Below are positions 10,401-19,622 of a DNA stretch of 64,000 bases, in pieces. Each line of letters begins with the position of its first letter. The first letter of the stretch is position 1. Source of the stretch: Persicobacter psychrovividus. GTDB taxonomy: Bacteria; Bacteroidota; Bacteroidia; Cytophagales; Cyclobacteriaceae. The DNA lies in NCBI RefSeq assembly GCF_036492425.1, contig NZ_AP025297.1:1-64000 (forward strand), given 5' to 3'. A program made the translations under genes and the position numbers. The notes under the pieces were generated by a model. The model worked only from the letters and a program-made list of their open reading frames with translations, had not been told where the DNA came from and searched no databases.

Positions 10401-10672
10401 TTTACGGTAAGCGTATATTTACCTTCGAAATCCGTAATTGTCCCGATGGTTGTTCCCTTGATCATTACAGTTACACCAGGTGAAAAATCATCAGATGTAG
10501 TTACTTGACCAGAGACTTCAAACCCTTCCTGAACATCATTTAATCCAGGTTTGCCACCATCATCCCGTATGGCAGCATTGACCCCAGGGTTCATCATGAA
10601 AAGCAGTGCCATAATAGCAAGGCAAATTCCCCGCTTAGCATGCTTAAAAATAGTAAAAGATACCTTTGTCAT
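7442..10672 (-). CDS. susC: SusC/RagA-family TonB-dependent oligosaccharide transporter (PUL1)
   Basis: About 1076 residues from the ATG at 10672; a longer frame beginning with TTG at 10702 gives no better signal peptide. Layout: signal peptide (MTKVSFTIFKHAKRGICLAI, cleaved near NPGVNA); carboxypeptidase-D-like regulatory domain (FEVSGQVTTSDDFSPGVTV to KTIDVVLD); the LEELVVVGYGQQKKATLTG linker; plug domain (NSINGDGTPLIIIDGVA, ETMSILKDAEAAIYGARAS); and a 22-stranded barrel ending in a C-terminal Phe. It imports oligosaccharides across the outer membrane using TonB energy. First gene of the operon SusC-SusD-SGBP-beta-helix. The 1.3 kb upstream is gene-free and must hold the promoter. Confidence 0.97.
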   Translation of the reverse strand: MTKVSFTIFKHAKRGICLAIMALLFMMNPGVNAAIRDDGGKPGLNDVQEGFEVSGQVTTSDDFSPGVTVMIKGTTIGTITDFEGKYTLTVNDPTDVLVFSFVGYKTKEVVVGNQKTIDVVLDTDLIQLEELVVVGYGQQKKATLTGAVETIKSEVFESRAVANPALALQGQTPGLNVTRSSSRPGDEGLNISIRGSNSINGDGTPLIIIDGVATLGTTAFTSLNADDIETMSILKDAEAAIYGARASNGVILVTTKKGDGKVKVNISSQLNVNTPSMRFSLADGPQQYANAWLGYGEQDKLAGLDTYYWAWTEDQLNWMARGTPGYMQTPYWGNVWIGDNLQFDDLYGNSFSTQNTASISGGDEKSNFRVSLGYNEEVGPVKPTYDGLKRYNIRSNYNFNVNRWLDIKTSISYFNRNQSGPTYSGFRAFNEIPLFPVTNPYGNWSANFGEQGGGINRMAEMVDGGRRNNNRQELRTQASATFKLLEQLTFTADVALDNAWRNNQQYTSEVPTYSWNNTPAVAKINQNNNYIYEFSGIDRHETYQGIFNYNNKFGKHSINITGGGTAEKRTADEMSAKLWGFEDLGVPDLGMGSVEDRFEIKGGGSNWGLMSLLGAINYDYNNKYLLKLQGRRDGSSKFAKGHKWKNFGSVSGGWVISEENFLKGNNTLSFLKLRAGYGAVGNQGGIGNHDYASPIDRSNFMYFGQQDIAQYLRATANVITTNERTWEVITTQNVGMDFGFLEGKLSGTVELYKMINDGMLIGVTYPSILGGSPKTTNHGKLETKGWEFQIAWRDQIGSDFNYNIGFNISDNNNKLLSMEGKESFEEGLVKQRVGYPLNSYFLYETDGMFSSPEEAQEYYAKYSEGGTIGRLPTNPNTLRAGDIRIIDRDGNGYIDPIGDPSNGDTGDLKFMGDNQAHYTFGIDLGFNYKHWDFSAFFQGVLQQNMYRSGQAAYPRSGHFTNQTTAYDGLTWTPENPNAEFPRVSGWASLADWNYQYTDIMLSNGRYMRLKNLSFGYTFNKEQLKKLNIDRLRLYFTGNDLLTFSSMLDGWDPEYGSSLDNQYPFFRTWAFGLNVTF

Positions 10673-12000
10673 AAGAAATAAATTATATAAAAATACGTGC
10701 AACTCACTCGAGCTACTTACAAAAAAATGTATTCAAAGACCTAATAAACATATGGTAAAAAGATGTGCTATATCTTCTACATAGATTGAAGATATTAAAA
10801 AAATAGCGCATCAATTTTGAAAATTATGATTTCAAAAATTTTACCAAAAATAGACCAAGACCTTCCTCAATGACATTGTAGTATTAAATTATATCAAAAT
10901 AATTTAATAGCCAAAATAAATCTAATATTTCTACTGCCTTTAAGTACTTATCGTCTTTTTATGTTCATAACTTCTACTAAAATAACACTAAAGTTAAATC
11001 AACTTTAAAAATTTATTATATCGTAGAACTTATTGATGAATCATTTTGTGCCATTGAAAATGCCACACACCAGAAGTGTTTAGCTTCACGAACAAAAATC
11101 ATCATATGGTCAACCTCTAATATTTAAGGAACATCATCGCTCCTCAATCAGAATATAAAAATCCACAATACATTATATAAAATATACATAGAAAATACCC
11201 CTTCCCATTCCATGGGAACCATTCAGGCAAACGGGCAATTCAAAATTACAACCACCTTATTTTCACCATTTTAACAATATTTAAGTTACGAATTAACAAA
11301 TCCTTTTTTGATTGAAAGCAATACAATACACAATCCCCAATAACAAGAACTACTGGGCAAGCTGTAAATATTTATCATCATTCTACCGCCCAGATAATTA
11401 ACTTTGGCATAAAATGTATGCATCAAACAAAAAAATTACTGAAATAAATTGTGAAAAATTATACAATAAATACACATCAACATACGTATGGCAATAGCTA
11501 TATAACTTTACAGATGAAAGCGATATATTTCTCTTCACACGGTCACCCAGTGAATAGGTTTACCCAATTCATATTCCTTGTACTTTATAAAAAATAATTT
11601 TATACTAATCCAATTACACAAAACTTCTCATCACGTGAAATTTTGAATAAACATGATCACCTATTTTGGAATATAATCTTCATTAATTTGCAGATAATGC
11701 AGTTTGCATATCGTTTCAAAAATGAATTAAAATATAACCCTATTAAAATAAGAGATCATTAGCTTGGCTAAGTAAAAATTTTTGTATCTGAAAAAATATA
11801 AGTTCGGATTTAAATCCGTTGCAGGCTTACTTTATAGTAATTATTCTATATCATATATTTCAAGTTAGTTAAGTATAAGGAAAGGAGCGTCCATTTACGA
11901 TTTCCCCTCCCTTCCCCTATCATCAATCAAACAATATGGATTCTTAGAAATCCACTTCCAGTTATTATGTTAAACTACCGATCAGTAAAATCGGAGCTCA
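10673..12000. other. Gene-free AT-rich region upstream of susC
   Basis: About 1.3 kb with no credible coding frame on either strand. It contains the promoter region of the SusC operon on the right-to-left strand and the 3' end of the GH88/fucose operon. A purine/pyrimidine-rich imperfect hairpin around 11878-11922 could be the 3' end of the fucose operon, but it has G-U pairs and no T-tract. I see no regulator gene, RNA gene or transposon remnant that I can support. Confidence 0.4.
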
Positions 12001-13254
12001 TTACATCGACCCAGTATTCAACCGCTTTAGCCTTATCAAAGCCTCAACATAATAATAGTCGGCATAATTTATCGAAGCGTCAATTTCCGAACCAGCAGGA
12101 AAATGCCCTGTTGAATGCAATAAAAAGGCATTATTTTCTGCTCTGCTTTGGTATCGCTCCGAAGACAGCTCCTCCAGCATAACTTTTGCCGACTGCAAAT
12201 ATTCTTCCCTTTTATCCCCTTTCACAAAGGTCGCTAACTCCAATAATGCAGATGCTGTAACAGCTGCAGCAGAGGCATCGCGCGGAGTATCTGCATTTAC
12301 TTTGGCACTAAAATCCCAATATGGTATTTTATCTTTCGGTAAACGGCTCAGATACACGTCAGTAACTTTTTGAGCAAAGTCAAGGTATCGTACATCACCC
12401 GTCATTCGATACATTAAAGTATAACCGTAAATTGCCCACGATTGACCTCTTGCCCACATACTATCATCCGCCAATCCTTGATGCGTTACTCCTTTGATTT
12501 TCTCCCCAGTTTCTCGGTCATAAATAACAACGTGGTAAGAAGTGAAATCGTCTCTAAAATGATTATTCATTGTCGTCTCGGCATGGTCAATGGCGATTTT
12601 CCTAAAATTTGGGTCACCACCATTTTCAGCACTCCAGAGCAGCAATTCCAAATTCATCATATTATCCATGATCGTATTGTGGTGTGGCCACTCCATATTC
12701 GGCACCTCACGAGGCCAGCTCAAAATTGTTCCAACATTCTTATTGTAAAGCGTGGTCAGTTGTTTTGCTGACTTATTAATAATCTCTTTATACTCTGGAT
12801 TGCCTGTCAGGCGGTATCCATTTCCAAAACTGCAAAACATTTGAAATCCTATATCATGGTCCAAAGGAGGGTTTTGTGATAACGAAGTTAAGAATCGTGA
12901 ATATCGATCCGCTTGCGCCCTCCATTTTTCATCTTTAGAATATTCATAGAGGTACCAAAGTGTCCCTGGCCAAAACCCACTGGTCCAATCGTCCTTTTCC
13001 ACGAACCGCCATTGGGTGCTCCCCTGGTTTATAGTTCTTGGAAACAAAGAATCTTTGGGGATCATTGCCAGGGTTTTTTCTGCTTGGCTTAGGCAATAAT
13101 CCAGCTGAGCATCCACATTAAATGTTGATGCTTTTTCCACGGTAGTATTATGCTTTGAACCACAGCTAATTAGCCCTATGATTAACAAAGCAAAAGCACT
13201 TAAATTCAAAAATCTCATCGTTCTCACGTACATATGCTTAAAAAATTTCATCAT
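12001..13254 (-). CDS. GH88-type unsaturated glucuronyl hydrolase, lipoprotein
   Basis: About 415 residues. The start is ambiguous: ATGs at 13263, 13254, 13251 and 13218. The last leaves a clean lipoprotein signal (MRFLNLSAFALLIIGLISCG). The (alpha/alpha)6 barrel carries GH88 landmarks: DDWTSGFWPGTLWYLYE, LDHDIGFQMFCSFGNGYRL, HHNTIMDNMMNLELLLW (with the likely catalytic Asp), ARGQSWAIYGYTLMYR, PYWDFSA and RDASAAAVTASALLEL. GH88 enzymes hydrate the double bond of 4,5-unsaturated uronic acids left at the non-reducing end by a polysaccharide lyase, which releases a keto-uronate. This is the strongest sign that the locus uses a lyase on a uronate-containing glycan. It is the last gene of the fuc operon, 23-32 bp after the aldolase. 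Confidence 0.92.
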   Translation of the reverse strand: MMKFFKHMYVRTMRFLNLSAFALLIIGLISCGSKHNTTVEKASTFNVDAQLDYCLSQAEKTLAMIPKDSLFPRTINQGSTQWRFVEKDDWTSGFWPGTLWYLYEYSKDEKWRAQADRYSRFLTSLSQNPPLDHDIGFQMFCSFGNGYRLTGNPEYKEIINKSAKQLTTLYNKNVGTILSWPREVPNMEWPHHNTIMDNMMNLELLLWSAENGGDPNFRKIAIDHAETTMNNHFRDDFTSYHVVIYDRETGEKIKGVTHQGLADDSMWARGQSWAIYGYTLMYRMTGDVRYLDFAQKVTDVYLSRLPKDKIPYWDFSAKVNADTPRDASAAAVTASALLELATFVKGDKREEYLQSAKVMLEELSSERYQSRAENNAFLLHSTGHFPAGSEIDASINYADYYYVEALIRLKRLNTGSM

Positions 13255-13286
13255 TGAAACCATGTGTCGGTTGGTTTAAACAGCAA

Positions 13287-14093
13287 CTAAAGCAGTCCCA
13301 TCTCAACCATTAGCACTTCGAGTTCTTCCATTTGATCATCCAATAAACCGATTGGGTCAAATCCCGCAGACCATGCTGTCAATAATAACTTTGCACCTTT
13401 ATTGGCCACATCCAGATAATCAAAAGCGGTCTCTACATCGCTTCCCGTTGATAAAGCACCGTGCTTCTCCCAAAGGATAACATCCCTGTTTTTCAGCCCC
13501 TCAATCGTAACATCAGCTAAGGCTTCCGTTCCCGACAAAGCATAAGGCGTACAATCCACTCCTTTGGGTACAAAAACCCGTACTTCAGGACACATTTTCC
13601 AAAGGCTATGATTAAACTTATCTTCTTCTTGAAAGATGGGATGATGACTCATCACAATCAGCTCAGTTGGATGCGTATGAACTATCGCTTTATGTGTTGG
13701 GTTCGCCCCTCTATTGAACAGGTGAATTTTTACGTGTGAAATCAATTCCGAAGTAGGACGAAAATCTACCTTTTCGCCACCCCAAACGATGGCGTAACCT
13801 GTCGCCTCTAAATTCACTTTCAGAATACAGGCCACCTCTTTCACTCGATCCACTAAATGGCGCAGATGACAACCCGTTCCAGTAACAAACAACACCATAC
13901 CAGCTGCTTCTTTAGGTAAGGGAAAAGCAATCTCCTCACTTTTGACTGACATGGACTGATCATCAAATAAATGCGTCATATCAATCGATATATTTCCTGC
14001 ATTTCTTTCTGCCCACTCACGCTGCCATAAATAGCCTGCGATCTGTGAAACTTTATTGATCTCGCTTTGAGCGTTTATTGGTAACTTTTCCAT
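13287..14093 (-). CDS. Class II (RhaD-type) aldolase, probable L-fuculose-1-phosphate aldolase
   Basis: 268 residues, zinc-dependent class II aldolase/adducin fold. Visible blocks: WAERNAGNISID, LFVTGTGCHLR, GYAIVWGG, PTSELISHVKIHL, AIVHTHPTELI (two zinc-ligand His) and ILWEKHGALSTG (third His). Length and order match rhamnulose-1-phosphate aldolase (RhaD) better than the roughly 215-residue FucA. Its neighbours are all fucose genes, so I infer that it splits L-fuculose 1-phosphate into dihydroxyacetone phosphate and L-lactaldehyde. Activity on L-rhamnulose 1-phosphate is possible too. It sits 18 bp after fucP and just before the GH88 gene. Confidence 0.88.
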   Translation of the reverse strand: MEKLPINAQSEINKVSQIAGYLWQREWAERNAGNISIDMTHLFDDQSMSVKSEEIAFPLPKEAAGMVLFVTGTGCHLRHLVDRVKEVACILKVNLEATGYAIVWGGEKVDFRPTSELISHVKIHLFNRGANPTHKAIVHTHPTELIVMSHHPIFQEEDKFNHSLWKMCPEVRVFVPKGVDCTPYALSGTEALADVTIEGLKNRDVILWEKHGALSTGSDVETAFDYLDVANKGAKLLLTAWSAGFDPIGLLDDQMEELEVLMVEMGLL

Positions 14094-14111
14094 TTTTTAC
14101 TTTGATCAGTT

Positions 14112-15413
14112 TTATTGATTTAATTTTTTATGGCTCTGGTAACTTCTGTGAGCAAACAGCGCAATCACCACAAAGCATATCAGTGGCAACAGGAAGGATA
14201 AATTCACGGCAGGAAAGCCATTAATTACCTGCAAATCTATGATTGCCCCTTGCAAGGGCGGCATCAATGCACCTCCAACAATGGCCATCACTAAACCTGC
14301 GGCTCCCAGGGTGGCATCTTCTCCTATTCCTTCAAGAGCGATTCCATAAATGGTGGGAAACATCAATGACATAAAAGCCGAAGTGGCTACCAGACAATAC
14401 AGTCCAAATATGTTCTGCGAAAGAATAACACCGGAAATAGTAACCAAGGCGCCAATAGCAAAAACCAGTAACAACAACCTTGAATTGATGTACTTCATCA
14501 AAAAGGTACTCAAGAAGCGACTTCCGAGAAAAATCCCCATAGCCACAATATTATACATCTGTGCTGTTGCTTTATTTAATCCCAAATTTTCTGCATAGTG
14601 AATAATAAATGTCCAGCACATGATTTGTGCAGCCACATAAAACACCTGAGCAATCACCCCTTCTCTGTAGGTAATATTTTTGACTAACCGGTTGAAGGAC
14701 TTCAGTGGATGGATTTTGTTAACCTGCCCAAGTTGCGGCATATTTACCAGCGCAATGACAATCAACATTAAAAAAACCACTAGTCCCAGGGCGACATATG
14801 GATTTCGGATCACCATCAGATCATGCGCACGGATGACCGCTTTGGTTCCCTCATCCAGGCTCGAAAATATCAGCTCACCCGCAGCATTACGCTGCTTATC
14901 AGATTCTAAGGCTGATAATACAATCTGGGAAGCGACAAACATCCCCAGCAATGATCCCATGGGATTGAAAGCCTGCGCGAGGTTCAACCTGCGAGTAGAA
15001 GTCTCCACACTTCCCATCGATAGGATGTAAGGGTTTGAGGTTGTTTCCAAGAAAGCCAAGCCAAATGTGAGTACATACAAAGACAACAAGAAGAACCCAA
15101 ACATCTGATATTGAGCCGCTGGCCAGAACATCAATGCTCCTACCGCATACAATGTCAGCCCTAAAAGAATTCCTTTTTTATAACTGTACCTTTGCACAAA
15201 AAGCGCTGCAGGGATGGCCATCGTTGCATATCCTCCATAAAATGCAAATTGCACTAAAGATGCCTTCGCATTGGAAATCTCCATGACTGTTTTAAAGGCC
15301 GCCACCATTGGGTTGGTAATATCATTTGCAAACCCCCAAAGTGCAAACAGACTGGTTATCAAGATAAAAGGAAGAATATATTTCCTTTCTACTACTTTCA
15401 CTTCACTATTCAT
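14112..15413 (-). CDS. fucP: L-fucose:H+ symporter, MFS
   Basis: 433 residues with 12 predicted membrane helices. It follows the FucP pattern: [14 protein letters not shown] in helix 1, [18 protein letters not shown] in helix 2, [25 protein letters not shown] and the [16 protein letters not shown] stretch of helix 5. It moves L-fucose across the inner membrane with protons. It overlaps the upstream fucU gene by 8 bp, so translation is coupled. Related Bacteroidota permeases carry other hexoses, but the neighbours make fucose the clear choice. Confidence 0.92.
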   Translation of the reverse strand: MNSEVKVVERKYILPFILITSLFALWGFANDITNPMVAAFKTVMEISNAKASLVQFAFYGGYATMAIPAALFVQRYSYKKGILLGLTLYAVGALMFWPAAQYQMFGFFLLSLYVLTFGLAFLETTSNPYILSMGSVETSTRRLNLAQAFNPMGSLLGMFVASQIVLSALESDKQRNAAGELIFSSLDEGTKAVIRAHDLMVIRNPYVALGLVVFLMLIVIALVNMPQLGQVNKIHPLKSFNRLVKNITYREGVIAQVFYVAAQIMCWTFIIHYAENLGLNKATAQMYNIVAMGIFLGSRFLSTFLMKYINSRLLLLVFAIGALVTISGVILSQNIFGLYCLVATSAFMSLMFPTIYGIALEGIGEDATLGAAGLVMAIVGGALMPPLQGAIIDLQVINGFPAVNLSFLLPLICFVVIALFAHRSYQSHKKLNQ

Positions 15414-15864
15414 AACTTTCGGCCTTTAGGGTGAAAACTGGAGTAACTCCTTTTTTCAGAATAATATTACCATACTTTGCCAACTCGCCCGTTATGACAA
15501 TCGCAGCGACACCTTCGACTCTTTTATAAAAGTCGAACCGTTCCATCTTTTGAATTTTAAAATCCTCAGAGGTCACCGTTTCCATACTTTTTCGGTAACG
15601 AAACTCGACTAATGGATCTAAGGTATCTCCGGCAACGGCATCCATCATCACCAATGGAAATTCCGCATATTGATCCAACTCAAAAAGTGGCAAAATGCCC
15701 AACATTAAATCATCGATGTTGATTCCGTCAGCACGTAAGACCTTGGTTTTATAATTCAGCGACGGAAAATGAGCATCGGCAAGTAATATCTCGTCGCCGT
15801 GTCCCATTTCACACAAAACCGAAAGTAACTCAGGGCTAAGAAGAGGTGAAATTCCTTTTAACAT
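15406..15864 (-). CDS. fucU: L-fucose mutarotase
   Basis: 152 residues of the RbsD/FucU fold. It opens [20 protein letters not shown], followed by [15 protein letters not shown] with the family His and Asp, and includes [13 protein letters not shown]. It interconverts the alpha and beta anomers of L-fucose so the isomerase receives the right form. The start overlaps the fucK stop by 7 bp and the end overlaps fucP by 8 bp, so it is embedded in the operon. Confidence 0.94.
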   Translation of the reverse strand: MLKGISPLLSPELLSVLCEMGHGDEILLADAHFPSLNYKTKVLRADGINIDDLMLGILPLFELDQYAEFPLVMMDAVAGDTLDPLVEFRYRKSMETVTSEDFKIQKMERFDFYKRVEGVAAIVITGELAKYGNIILKKGVTPVFTLKAESYE

Positions 15865-17354
15865 GTCGTATGCTTTGAATGAACACTTTTTAATTGCAGA
15901 TAATCTTGATACAACTGTTCGTAAATCCTGCTATTTGCTGACGGATAAACAACCTTTGCATTGTATGGAATATGCTTTCTTGCTTCTTCCGGAGAATCAT
16001 ATAATCCCGCTCCCGCAAAAACAAACATCGAAGCCCCCAGTACCGTGGTCTCTTTTTGGTCAATCAGCTGTATTGGCACCTGACAAATATCAGCTCGCAA
16101 TTGGTTCCATAATCGGTTCTTTGAACCACCACCAACGCAAATGATTCTTTCTGCATTGAAGGCTCCTGCGGATTCTAAAGCCTCAAGTCCTTCTCTGAGC
16201 CTAAAAGCAAGGCTTTCGAGAAAAGCACGATAAATCTGCCCGCGCCTCGTTCCGATAGACAAGCCTTTTATGAGCCCCAAATTGGGACTACTTCCATCTT
16301 CATAAAAGGTGGCATCAACCTGTACACCTTCCGCTCCGGGACACTCCAATTCCGCATCCCTGATCATTTTTTCATAACGATCGTCCCCTTGATAGTCACG
16401 ATAAAAATACTTGGCAAACCACTCCAAAACTCCTGAGCCCAACCAATTTTGTCCGATATTGTAGACACCGGATATGGCGTCAAATTCTGTGGTGATATTT
16501 TTAACAAACTCCGAAGAAGTCAGCGAAAACGCATTGCTTCTTGTCATCAAAATCTCCCAAGTACCAGAACTCAAAACCGGCTGATTTAATTCTGCTCCTG
16601 AACCAAAAATAGCAAACTGAGTGTCATGTCCAGCCAAAAAGGTTTTTGTCCCTTCAGGAATACCTGTTTGTGCTGAAGCGAGGAGTTGTACTTCACCTGC
16701 CAAGCTTCCAGGTTCTTCCACTTTACCAAAAACATCCTGTGACAGTGGAATGTGGGACAACAATTTTTCTGACAGATTTCGAGTATTGATATCAGAGACC
16801 ATTGAGGTCCCCACCATGGTGGCCTCATTCATAAAGGCTCCAGTCAATTTATTCACCAAAAGTGATGGGATAAACAAAAACCGGTGCGCTTGATCGATCA
16901 CTTCAGGTTTATTTTCCCTGAACCAAATTAATTTATTTATAGTATTGAAGGCGTAAGGAAAAACACCACTTGTTTTATATAATTCCGCCATAGGCATATA
17001 AGCCTCGATATTGGCCATTATCGCATTGGTGCGCTCACACTGCCAAGAGATTACCGGGTAAAGCATCTCTCCATGTTCGTTTACAAATGTTCCATCAACA
17101 CCAAAAGTAGTCACCGTAACGCCGGCAATCCGATCTGGGTCTACGCCATCCATTACTATACGGGAACATTCACACAGTTTATCCCACAGCTTTTCTAAAT
17201 CCCAAATGCGACCTCCCACGCATTGGTGATCTTCATCAGTTTGATTAGGCATCGAATGACTGCCCACCACGCCACCAACTTTGTTGATGGCGATTACTCG
17301 GACATTAGTGGCGCCGCAATCAAAAACTATTGCAATATCTTTGTCTTGCATCAT
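15858..17354 (-). CDS. fucK: L-fuculokinase
   Basis: 498 residues, FGGY sugar kinase. The N-terminal phosphate-binding loop reads [15 protein letters not shown]. Blocks shared with E. coli FucK include [51 protein letters not shown] and, near the C-terminus, [20 protein letters not shown]. It phosphorylates L-fuculose to L-fuculose 1-phosphate in the cytoplasm. The start is one of two adjacent ATGs (17354 or 17351). It lies 64 bp after fucI and overlaps fucU. Rhamnulokinase is the main alternative, but the DCGATNVR form and the neighbours favour FucK. Confidence 0.95.
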   Translation of the reverse strand: MMQDKDIAIVFDCGATNVRVIAINKVGGVVGSHSMPNQTDEDHQCVGGRIWDLEKLWDKLCECSRIVMDGVDPDRIAGVTVTTFGVDGTFVNEHGEMLYPVISWQCERTNAIMANIEAYMPMAELYKTSGVFPYAFNTINKLIWFRENKPEVIDQAHRFLFIPSLLVNKLTGAFMNEATMVGTSMVSDINTRNLSEKLLSHIPLSQDVFGKVEEPGSLAGEVQLLASAQTGIPEGTKTFLAGHDTQFAIFGSGAELNQPVLSSGTWEILMTRSNAFSLTSSEFVKNITTEFDAISGVYNIGQNWLGSGVLEWFAKYFYRDYQGDDRYEKMIRDAELECPGAEGVQVDATFYEDGSSPNLGLIKGLSIGTRRGQIYRAFLESLAFRLREGLEALESAGAFNAERIICVGGGSKNRLWNQLRADICQVPIQLIDQKETTVLGASMFVFAGAGLYDSPEEARKHIPYNAKVVYPSANSRIYEQLYQDYLQLKSVHSKHTTC

Positions 17355-17418
17355 AAAAAATTAAAAAAGGCGTTAAAAAAATGCTCAGCAGGTTTATAGA
17401 ATATTAAAGCTCAACATC

Positions 17419-19206
17419 TTACCCCATCCCATACAATGAACCATAAGTTGAACATGCTCTGTAATCTGCTCCCTCCTGATCCTCACCAAAAGCTGACCAG
17501 GCACTTGGACGAAAAACTTTTTCCGCATCAACATTGTGCATATTTACCGGAATCCGTAACATGGACGCAAGGGTAATTAAATCCGCTCCGATATGCCCGT
17601 AACTAATGGCTCCATGATTTGCTCCCCAGTTCGCCATCACGGTATATACATCTTTAAAAGCCCCTTCTCCGGTAGTTTTAGGCACAAACCAGGTGGTAGG
17701 CCAAGTAGGATTGGTTCTTTCATCCAAAATTTTGTGAACATTTTCAGGTAACTCAACCGTCCAGCCCTCAGCAATTTGGAGTACAGGCCCGAGCCCTTTG
17801 ACTAAATTTACCCGACACATGGTTACCGGCATTTGCCCTTGGGTTTTAAATAAGGAAGAAAACCCCCCTCCTCTAAAATATCCTCGGTCTGCGGGAGGCC
17901 AAACAGTATTGTCCAAACATTGCTGTGCCTCTGCCTCAGAAATTTCCCAATGAGGCTTCATCGCCGGCTCTCCTGCCGCATTTCGCTGTTGTGCTGTAGC
18001 ATCCAGCGTAGTAGAGCCTGAATTAATCAGGTGAATCACACCCTCTTTAGCGATTCCCGAAAGTGATTGACCTGTAACGCGCTTAACTGCTTCCGGGCTC
18101 CAATAAGTTCTAACATCTGAAAAGATTTGAGCTGTATTTGTTAACAGGTGACCAAACAACATCGACACGCCATTTAAACAGTCATTCTCTGTGGCAAAAA
18201 CAAAAGCCTGTCGGATGCCATTCCAATCAAAAGACGAATTTAAAATAGCTTCCGTAAAATCAGCATTAGGCTTATAATCTGTCCATTGGCGCTGCCCCTG
18301 GAAGCCTCCAAAAAGTGCATTACGGCCCAAGCCTTCCTCACGAAATCCCTTCTCTACCAATCGCTCATTACCAATCATCATATCACGGCAGATGAGGGTC
18401 ATTTTAATCACCGTTTCCCATTCTAACTGCTTTTGAGCCTCATCAACCTGCTCTTCTTTTTTATTGATATCCTCTCCCTGTCGGCAATTTTGCTTGGTCC
18501 ATGCCAATGCTTTTTGGTATTCGTCTTGATCATAAATACCTTCATCGATACGGCGAAGGATTTCTACAGACTCGACAAACTCAGTCCGAACGCCCAGATA
18601 ATCTTGCAAAAAATTCACATCAACCATTGAGCCCGCAATCCCCATGCTACTGTACCCAATAGACAAATAGGATTTATCTTTCATTTGTGCCACCGCAAGT
18701 GCCGACTTCACAAATCTTAATACTTTTTCCTGTACATCCGCTGGAATACAAGTATCACCGGCGTCCTGCACATCGCGGCCATAAATTCCAAAAGTAGGTA
18801 AGCCCTTTTGCGTATAGCCAGCTAATGCCGCCGCCAGATAAACAGCCCCGGGGCGCTCGGTACCATTAAATCCCCATACCGCTTTCGGCATTAACGGATC
18901 AGTATCCATCACCTCCGTACCATAACACCAACACGGTGTAACCGTCAGTGAAACTCCAACCCCTTCTTTTCTGAATTTCTCAGCACAAGCCGCTGCTTCA
19001 GCATTTCCGCCAATACAGGTATCAGCAATAACACACTCAACAAAATCGCCATTAGGAAACCGCAAGTTTTCAGAAATAAAGGAAGCGGCAGCATTTGCCA
19101 ATGCCATTACCTGATCTTCCAAAGATTCTCTTACTCCGTTTTCTCTTCCATCAATTACTGGTCGAATTCCTACTTTAGGAACATTACCTATATTTCGGTT
19201 AGACAT
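17419..19206 (-). CDS. fucI: L-fucose isomerase
   Basis: 595 residues, about the length of E. coli FucI (591) and visibly similar throughout: [156 protein letters not shown] and [20 protein letters not shown]. It is a manganese enzyme that converts L-fucose to L-fuculose. It is the first gene of the operon fucI-fucK-fucU-fucP-aldolase-GH88. The 415-bp gap upstream should contain the promoter. Confidence 0.97.
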   Translation of the reverse strand: MSNRNIGNVPKVGIRPVIDGRENGVRESLEDQVMALANAAASFISENLRFPNGDFVECVIADTCIGGNAEAAACAEKFRKEGVGVSLTVTPCWCYGTEVMDTDPLMPKAVWGFNGTERPGAVYLAAALAGYTQKGLPTFGIYGRDVQDAGDTCIPADVQEKVLRFVKSALAVAQMKDKSYLSIGYSSMGIAGSMVDVNFLQDYLGVRTEFVESVEILRRIDEGIYDQDEYQKALAWTKQNCRQGEDINKKEEQVDEAQKQLEWETVIKMTLICRDMMIGNERLVEKGFREEGLGRNALFGGFQGQRQWTDYKPNADFTEAILNSSFDWNGIRQAFVFATENDCLNGVSMLFGHLLTNTAQIFSDVRTYWSPEAVKRVTGQSLSGIAKEGVIHLINSGSTTLDATAQQRNAAGEPAMKPHWEISEAEAQQCLDNTVWPPADRGYFRGGGFSSLFKTQGQMPVTMCRVNLVKGLGPVLQIAEGWTVELPENVHKILDERTNPTWPTTWFVPKTTGEGAFKDVYTVMANWGANHGAISYGHIGADLITLASMLRIPVNMHNVDAEKVFRPSAWSAFGEDQEGADYRACSTYGSLYGMG

Positions 19207-19622
19207 ATATTATCGATCTCTATGTTTTCAATTAAAATTAACTAAGACAAATATGTCCCTTTTTAGAATCGAATAAAATGTATAGATTTTTCAATTTTAT
19301 GCTCATTTTAAACATCCCTATTGCCAATTTTTCACAAGGCTTGATTTGATTAATAATTTTCGTAAATCGCCCTGTTCCCATCAGCCAATCGAAGGGTCGC
19401 ATTCATCAACTTGTTGCTAAGTGATCCTGATAAAACTGACCTGAATTGAAGTAGTTGATTTTTAAACAGCAGGAGGAGTGATGAAAAATATTTAGGTAAG
19501 ATCAGTTGTAGCACAGATCAGGTGCGCGATTAAAAATAACCCCTGATACATGACTGACCATTCGTGTCCGGTGGTTAGGAAGATTCCGCAGACCGACCAT
19601 CAGCTACCGCTTGCCGGCTTCC
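19207..19622. other. Intergenic region between sulfatase and fucI
   Basis: 416 bp with no ORF. The first 130 bp beside fucI is very AT-rich and is where its promoter should lie. The part beside the sulfatase stop (about 19570-19622) can form an imperfect GGAAG/CTTCC stem without a T-tract. No tRNA, operator or remnant gene is recognised. Confidence 0.35.
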
